Below are positions 30,475 through 37,546 of a DNA stretch of 37,546 nt, piece after piece. The notes under the pieces were generated by a model, which saw only the letters and a list, made by a program, of their open reading frames with translations, had not been told where the DNA came from and did not search any database. Both the position numbers and the translations under genes were made by a program. The stretch comes from Spongospora subterranea (lineage: Eukaryota; Endomyxa; Phytomyxea; Plasmodiophorida; Plasmodiophoridae). Location: the NCBI GenBank assembly GCA_900404475.1, contig OUQQ01000132.1, positions 1-37,546 of the forward strand. Direction: 5' to 3'. Positions within the stretch are counted from its first letter, which is position 1, and each line of letters opens with the position of its first letter.

Positions 30475-33400
30475 ATGCCGTGCGACGGCCAGCAAGGAGA
30501 TGGCCTGATCGACCAAGTTCTCTGGGCATGTACGGAGTGTGATAATAGTAATCCCGGAGGTGGAGGTCAGGCGGCTCATGACATTCTCGCCGACTTGCGC
30601 CAGTCTGCCCGCCCTTATCAGCTCTGTGCCGCCGTAATTAGTGCCGTATGGACAAGGGCCGAATTCAACGCTGATCAACGCTCAGCCGTAATTTTCCAAT
30701 GTTCGCAATTACACCATATATTCCAACATCCAACATAGCGTGCTTTTGGTTTTGTTTTCGATATGTTCAACGCTATCTTTTTCGCTTTCAAAACTGTTGA
30801 ATTTTTTAAAAAAATATTCGAGTTTGATTGTTTTTGATATATGTCACACGACTGACCTCTGACTGCCCTAACAAAGGTACTAGTACAATTTTATTCGCAT
30901 TGCAGCGAGAATGGTGTCAGCTTTCGTCGGAAGAAATCGCCGGCCTTCGCCATATCGCACAACAACTGCTTTTGGCGCCGTTATCGTCAGCGGTTTTGAA
31001 CCAGGTGGGTCATCTTCTGGCCGTCATTGCCAAACGGAGCTGGACTGTAACCGACGAGGAACACTACGCCAACGATCTGGTCGCAACAATTGATCGATTT
31101 CTCACAGCGTCAGATTTGCACACTCAGGTCTTTACATATATCGATTCAGCTGTCCCTTATCTGATGTCGTCTTTCTTCGCAATTCGATATTCGACCTTCT
31201 TATTTCTCAAAACACCATATTCTATTTTCACCATCAGATTACTCTTTACTTTACTTTCATGTCGTTGGTTCGTTTATCGTTCTACTTGGTGTCTTATTGT
31301 GTGTATTAGAATGCAGGTTTGGTTCTATGCGAATGTCTGGTATCGGAATTCAGCTGGCAACACAGCTCGTCCCTGAACCTATCGTGGCAAGTGCATTCGA
31401 CTCTGCATCGCTCGTTCGAATCACACGCCCTCCAGCCAATCTTCTGCTCAGTCATGCGATGGCTCCAACCGCGTCCTGATATGGTAATCACGCCATGATC
31501 TTTCACTTTTGTCATTTCTGTTTGTTAGTAAAATATTTGTCACTACAATCTTTTGCTTTGTACATCATCATGTATCAAATTAAAATTCACAAGCTGTAAG
31601 TTTCATTTATAAGTATTCCAGCGACGTTTCAGAATTCTGACCTCTTTTGCTTGTGAACCTGCCCAGTCGTAAAATCTGGGGTTCCATTGAATTTCCTAGC
31701 AGGTTTTTTCACTTTCTGCAAACTCTAAGCTTTTTTGCAATGAGTTTTATTTGTGATGTTAGCAGCATTGTACACTGTCTGACCTACATCATTCTTTAGT
31801 CGGTTGACCTGTTAGCGAAGGCGGTCAATATTATCATAACAGGTCTTATATCGATTATGTAGCACACAACCGTGTTGTCTCATTCCATACAGTGCTGTCA
31901 TGGCCGTTTTCAGACACGGTTTCTAGCGATAAACTGGCGCTGAGGTGCATGCAGTCCTCACCCTCAGGAAACGATGGCGAATTGAACACGCTAAGACCGG
32001 GCCCGGCATGGCGACAGACTTTGCTCGGCAGCGCAGTCATCTTAGAAACCTTGGCCCAGTAATGCAATATATATTTTCACATTGTTTTCGAAAAGTTTGG
32101 CCTTATTTCATTACCGAGTTCGTTTCCTTTGCCTGAGTTCAATTGTTGTATTCTTCCTTTTGTGGTTGGCCAATGTATTCGTTTGATGCTGGAACATTTG
32201 TGGCGCTGTCGGGACTTCCTGATAATCGATATGCTAATCGCGTTACATTGACAGTATTCGAGTGGTTATGAGTTCCTCACTCACCCCGCTCTGTCGTCGT
32301 CTTCTGACTCACGCAGTGACGCGATTGGCATCGTTACAGGGCAGCGTATTCCCTGTAGATGACGACACTTGTCGCCTGACATTTGTAACGGCCCTCTTGC
32401 ACGCCACCATTCAGATTGTGGGCTCGGTAATTCATTCGATCAATGCCGATGCCGAAGCTGTGCTCGGTACACTTATTTCCAACCCCTTTCAATTTTGTGT
32501 GCGGTTTTTTTTTTCACTGAATAATGCTGTCTGCGCTGCGTTTTCGATCACCCAAATCTGCCATCAATGATTAAGGTTGGTGTTTGTAGATGTGTGCACT
32601 TTAATGCAGACTATTTTCCAGACGCAATCCGTCTCTGATATATGCCAATGTGGCGCCGAATCTGCCTTAACGGAAATATTGGCCAAAGTGTACTGTACCT
32701 TTTCACGTTGTTTCCGTAAATCCTTTGTGTTCTTGTTCAAACAAAACTGTTTTTTGTTAGCCAGACCCCACCTTTCCAATTGCGCTCGAGATTGTAAAAT
32801 ACTTGACTATTGTTACTTATCAGTTCTGATTTGCTTTTGTATGCGGGATCAATTTTTATTTATTTTCGTGTTGCCATCCAGGACGATCGACCTTTTGCCG
32901 TATAGCGTTGCCTCCGACCACATCGAAACAGCTCTTTCCGAAGCATTTGACCTTACTCTGCACTCATGGGTGACACTGATCCGCAAAGCACCCATCGACT
33001 TCGTGCACCGCCATATCCGCAATTACACGAAGACTATTTTCTCACAGTAAGTCCCTGTATTGATCCCAAATCACTTTTCGATGTTGAAATTTGTCGCATG
33101 AGAGTGTATCGTTTTAATTGTTTCACTTGATTTTCCCAGGTACTTATCGTTCCGCATCGAACACGCTGGTGTTTTGTCGTACGAAGTCAATGAGCCCGAT
33201 GAACAATTTTTTCAGTCCGATGCGCAACTATCATTCGCTGATGACCAGGTTGCTTTTGTCTCATGTTGAATGGCGTTTTGTTTCTCTCCCCTTCTCTGCC
33301 CACATTTGCACCCACGATAGTTTTTTCCTGCACTCATTTGACGATTTTCACAAAAGTCCTGAATGTATCACGATTGTAGTTATTAGCAGTGGCAGTTGTT

Positions 33401-36400
33401 GGAAGGGGCGACTGTGAGTCATCATTACAATGTGCTCGTTGCCTTCTCAATCAAGTGTTGGGCTCGTCGATCCGGTCCCCTCAAACTAGCGAGCACCTGT
33501 GTCTGTTGGTCGCCCTCATCTCCAACATCTTAACGGATCCATATTCACCAGGTATATTTACCGATATATTAAAACGTGTTGTTGTGTTTTTCCTTTTTTT
33601 TCTATCTCAAGTTCGAGTCGTTTATCAAGCAATGCGCTTTCAACAGTACAAATAAACCGTTTTGGGTTTTTCAGGAGCCAAATTGTTGATTCCTAACATG
33701 ACGCTGCAAGCGTCGTCTTCCACACTTTCCGTCGCCCTGGGTGATTTTTTTCGTTTCTGCCGCCATCTGCATGACCTCATAGCTGATCCTGATGCTCGTC
33801 TTTCTGTATCGCCATTGCTTTTGCAGACCACGCTTTCCGCTTTGTCATCAATTATTGCGTCGTACATTGCGTTGAACCCGGAATTGTATTTGAAAAACAA
33901 AACGTAAGTTTTTCTTATTCCTCTGTTCACTTCAATTTTTGCATCCTTCGCATTGTTGAATTCTCCAAGTATGTAATTGAATTTGATTGTCGTTATCCTT
34001 TATTCTGTGCATCTCTGTTGAAGAGTTTCAAGTTACATTGCGCGTCGACGTTGCATCTTCTTTTTATTCAACAACAAGTTGTACAGTTGATTCCTAAGGG
34101 CGTTTTGTTGTTTCGATGTTCACCGTGATTCAGTGTAGTTCCTGACGATTTGTTGGGTTTGCTGGTCGAGTATCAGGTTCCTTCAGTCGAGCTTGCCCTT
34201 GATCTAGTTCACGTCTCTGTGTTCGTTTGGCAGTTTGAAATCGATGCCAGCACTGTTGCCGTTGAACTTCTTCAGTTTGTTGTCTCGTTTCAGCAGGTAC
34301 TTGCATTGTTTACAGTTACGTCTTTTTCCTTTATTCACAATCTCTCCAGGTGTAGTTCTATTGCTTGTATTATATTATCTGAAGTTTTGATGCTTTGTGT
34401 TTGCGTTTTGTTTGCTGATCCCCGGAGGGGCTCATCGAAATCTCACGTCTTGTAATATTCGGGGAATGTTTGATTGCGCTAATTCGGCTAATATCCCGTT
34501 TTCGCAGTTCCTTTTCTGTAGATTCTGTAACAGTTCGTCTGATTTTGTCTACGCTTTGTACACATTTCTACGTGGTTAATCATCCTCGACAGTTACGTTC
34601 ATTACTGGTTGCCTCTCCAGCCTGGTCTCAATTGATTAACGCTCTGCACGGGGTTCTCTCTTGCCAGAACCCATCTTTATCGCTCCAATCTTCAATCTTG
34701 ATCTCCCTCGTTCATTGTAACGTTCCGTTCTGTACGCTATCGCATTTCATCAGATAACATGTGTTCAGCTGTCTCACGTGCCACGATTTTGGAGACGGGT
34801 CTCTCTACCCAATTCAACATCATCCAGGATGCAATTATCTCTTTACGCTCGGCGCCAACTCATGTTGGTCTTTTAACAGATGTTCTAATCGGTCTTGCGC
34901 AATGCCCAGGTCAGTTACCATATTTTCTCCAAACCAGTCCAAACATATTGTTGTGTTGTTCCCATAATTTTATCAGACTTTGAGTCTCTCGTTGAATCAG
35001 ATTTGTGCCATCCCCGCTTTGCATTGGTGATAACGTTATTTCGATTTAGCTTGTTCCGCGGATCATTTTCGTTGTAAACAACGATTATTGATTCGTTTCG
35101 CGACCATCAACTGTGGACTGATTTGGTTTGTAGGCCCTATATGTGTGGAAAAGACATTCCCGCTGATCATGTCGTCCATGGATGCCGTGATGGCCAGTGT
35201 TGATGACGCCAGCTACGTCTCCGGCCTGCTTGTCTTGTGTCTGACACTGGCCGAATCTCATCTTCCGCTGGTCGACCTCCAAGGATCGCATACTCTTCTC
35301 AGGTATTTTCCCAAGTGACCTGGCGTGTTTTTTCATCACCACTCTTTCTAATGTTGATTCTCTTCAATCAACAATGGGTCTCTAACGTTAGCCTTAAATC
35401 AATATTCTTTTTCTGTAAACAATGTTCTTGTGTCAACTTTTTGGATCTGCAACGTTCGTGGTCCGGATATGTGTTTATTTTTGGGTCAGATTGTGTGTTG
35501 ACGTGGTGCGTCATGTATCGGTGCCTGTGGCGTCGTTATTGGCCTCCGGTAATGTTCACTCCATAGACCATGGATCCAGGGATATTTCAAATCTCCTTGC
35601 ATTATTGCACCAATTTACGGCGAAAGACTTTTTCGATATCGGCCCAGACTCCTCCGCAGATGTCGGCGTTGAAGCTGTACGTTGTTCTCTCTGCTTGGGG
35701 TGCATTCAATGCAGTTTTACCATAATTACGTGTTTCAATATTAGCAATGTTTTGCCTTTTGACAAATTTCTGGAATATTTTTCGTGGTAGTAATCTTTTG
35801 TAGCAAATTTAACTGAGTATTTTTGCAAAATGTTGCCCAGTCTTCTTTCTTTTATAGTTAAGTTTTCAAGTGCCCTTTTACAGTATAGCTAATTTCCTTG
35901 TTGGTTTTGAAGTTATTCGTTTTCAAAGCTTGTGACAGTGTGGTATCATGTTGTTGATTTCTTCCTCACTCTAATGCACTTTGCAGGCGTTCGCTGGTAT
36001 GTGCGCTCTGCTGTCTGCTATGTCGGCGGACACCTTGATTCATTTCCCTGATATCTGCACTGGGATCTATGATCTTTTGTCCTCTTTAATTATCACTGCT
36101 CCGGGTAATGTCTGAAATTGCAGACCCTTTTTATTTTCAATGCTCTGTAATTGTTAGATAAAGTTGCTGGGATGTCTGCAGACTCGCAAATGTCGCTATT
36201 AGCTGTCGTTCAATTCGCTTTACATGCGGATGTACCATCCGGGTATGTGTTTACGTTCAATCATGTTAAATATTTCCGTCCACCTTTTGTGGATCGTTTG
36301 CAATGATCATGCTTGGCCTCACTTTTCCCACGCTTAACAGAACGTATTCGTTTTTCGCAAGCTTTCATCGTATATCCATTTGAACAATGTCGATTTTTTT

Positions 36401-37055
36401 GTAATAGTTGAATTCCCTCAGCTGCTTATATTGTCGGTTGATTTTGATCCTTAGTGTAGCGATTGCTGGTATCGATGCGGTGGCGGCCATCGCCGATTAC
36501 GCCAACGCTGCTCAACACGATACGAGCAACCCCATCCGGCCTTTTTCGGACGCGATCTCTCGGTTTCAGCATCGCGTTTTACATACAATGCTCTTTGGAT
36601 CCATCCAGTAATTTACAACCTGGCTGCTATTGCATGCTAACGCAGTTTTATTTTTTTCAATGGGTTTTTGAATCAATGATTAATTGCTCATCCATCACAC
36701 TGTTTACTATCCCTTTCTGTTTCCCTTGGCAATGGCTCTCAAACTAAATCAGATGTTTGACCTGTACAGACTCTTAGTTTGTTCATTGCTATTTTTATCT
36801 GACTAGTTGTTGTTGATGATTAGGGAATCGATGTTGACCCCATTGGCCGATTGCCTTTTGGCCTTGATCTTCGCCAACTACTCATCTTTCTGTGAAGCTG
36901 TTTCCGCCGTCGGCGTTAATGTCATGGACTCGGGCCTAGTTGACCTGGTATCGTCAGTAAATCTGAATGTGTCACAGTCCGCCAACCGCCATCGGTTTCG
37001 AGATGCTGTAGCCCAGTTTGTGCGAACGTGTCGCCCGCTATTACAAGTCAAATAA
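30475..37055 (+). CDS. XPO4: Exportin-4
   Basis: Importin-beta-superfamily exportin (known cargo eIF5A and SMAD3, RanGTP-dependent). About 20 exons align end to end with animal XPO4. Examples: AAHDILADLRQSARPYQLC (30,568 on); LAVIAKRSW (31,015); PGPAWRQTLLGSAVILETLA in exon 31,914-32,058; RLASLQGSVFPVDDD (32,318); CQCGAESALTEILAK (32,645); exon about 32,890-33,046 joined by GTAAGT and a 93-nt intron to YLSFRIEHAGVLSYE; GAKLLIPNMT (33,677) to GTAAGT at 33,904; DISNLLALLHQFTAKDFFDI (35,580); and a last exon 36,822-37,055 ending FVRTCRPLLQVK, close to the family's C-terminus. A few junctions are unresolved: the first intron (donor near 30,687 or 30,717, acceptor 30,905) and the one before LAVVGRG at 33,390. 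Start ATG 30,475 is the first in frame before the conserved N-terminus. Appears functional. Confidence 0.9.
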
Positions 37056-37056
37056 A
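37051..37056 (+). promoter_or_regulatory. AATAAA overlapping the XPO4 stop codon
   Basis: The last codons read GTC AAA TAA ACA, so AATAAA at 37,051-37,056 overlaps the TAA at 37,053-37,055. If used, the 3' UTR would be about 10-30 bases long. Confidence 0.4.
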
Positions 37057-37097
37057 CAAATATTGTTCCGTCTTTGTCTCGAATGGGCAGCTTCTAC

Positions 37098-37546
37098 CTA
37101 ATCCGTGATCAACATCGTCTGTTTGATCCAAGAGTTCCGATGATGCGTGAAACTTGACCCAAAATGCCGATCTTCGTACGAAGACGGTACACATGAAATC
37201 TCATGGTCGGTCAGGCACGTAGCCAATGGGCTACATAAGCATCTCATCGATTTCACAAATGCAGTTCCCTTTCTTATTAGAGAAATATAACTTTGATTGA
37301 TGCCGATAAATGAATGCAAAGTCAGGAAGCAGTGTCTGTTTCTGTTCAAATTTCCCCATTTTCGACTCGCGCAAGCAATCCTTTCCAGAAGACACCTGAA
37401 GCTCCGTGTTGAGGGTTTTGAGAGTGATAAGGACTGGAACCAGACAACGGGGCCATGAAAATACAAGGCTGATTATAACGTTAAAAAGCATTACAAACCA
37501 TCCTACTATAAACAGGTTGGACTACAAAAAACTACTTTACCTGTCG
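37098..37546 (-). CDS. 3' part of a gene running off the right edge, unrecognised
   Basis: At the window edge the minus strand reads CGACAG|GTAAAG, a good exon end and donor near 37,541. After a candidate acceptor (CTGGTTCCAG, about 37,440) it codes LITLKTLNTELQ and, in the same frame, KMGKFEQKQTLLPDFAFIYR and SKLYFSNKKGNCICEIDE, ending at a stop at 37,231. A second frame continues to 37,098. The upstream exons lie outside the window. I do not recognise it. It would be convergent with XPO4, ending about 170 bases (or about 40) from the XPO4 stop. Confidence 0.35.

Noticed and set aside
31855..32067. Minus-strand frame inside the XPO4 region
   Set aside because: It overlaps the clearly conserved XPO4 exon 31,914-32,058 on the plus strand.

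Overview
The window is nuclear DNA of a eukaryote. Its genes are cut by many small GT-AG introns (several are 52-66 nt) that restore reading frames precisely, and the proteins are purely eukaryotic: a complete MCM9 helicase, exportin-4, a kinesin-family protein, a probable condensin HEAT subunit and a probable COPI-associated membrane protein. XPO4 and MCM9 are patchily kept outside animals, and copia, chromodomain Ty3/gypsy-type, MULE/FLYWCH and mariner-type remnants are all present. I read this as a protist or other early-branching eukaryote with small introns. I cannot name the lineage.

Layout. 1-1,339 (+): a Cys-rich protein with three copies of a roughly 45-residue Cys/Trp motif I do not recognise. 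2,816-5,330 (-): HEAT-like exons resembling the C-terminal part of condensin subunit D2 (NCAPD2/Cnd1), then some unassigned exons. 5,384-10,327 (-): MCM9 with all catalytic motifs. 10,326-10,739 (+): a possible tiny spliced gene divergent from MCM9. 12,722-13,315 (+): a two-exon tetraspan COPI_assoc/TVP15-like protein. 13,667-16,387 (-): a kinesin-fold protein whose three nucleotide-binding motifs are all degenerate. 16,939-20,102 (-): a long coiled-coil/low-complexity protein. 20,838-21,651 (+): a small protein with four exact 19-residue helical repeats and a Q/K-rich tail.

22,400-30,100 is a mobile-element graveyard. It holds nested palindromes built from a PD-(D/E)XK-nuclease-like gene family, a Ty3/gypsy integrase-chromodomain tail fused into one of its copies, a FLYWCH/MULE transposase remnant, a head-to-head copia palindrome, a mariner/Stowaway-like terminus and a pogo/CENP-B-like helix-turn-helix. 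30,475-37,055 (+): exportin-4 in about 20 exons, ending with AATAAA overlapping its stop codon. The last 500 bases appear to hold the 3' part of another minus-strand gene running off the window.

The intact genes share themes (chromosome maintenance: MCM9 and condensin; cytoskeleton: kinesin-like and coiled-coil; transport: XPO4 and COPI_assoc), but nothing shows that they work together. The most novel items are the Cys-rich triplicated domain, the 19-residue repeat protein, the nucleotide-motif-less kinesin and the nuclease/chromodomain palindrome complex. Exon borders given as 'about' come from reading frame plus GT/AG and family alignment from memory, not from transcripts.
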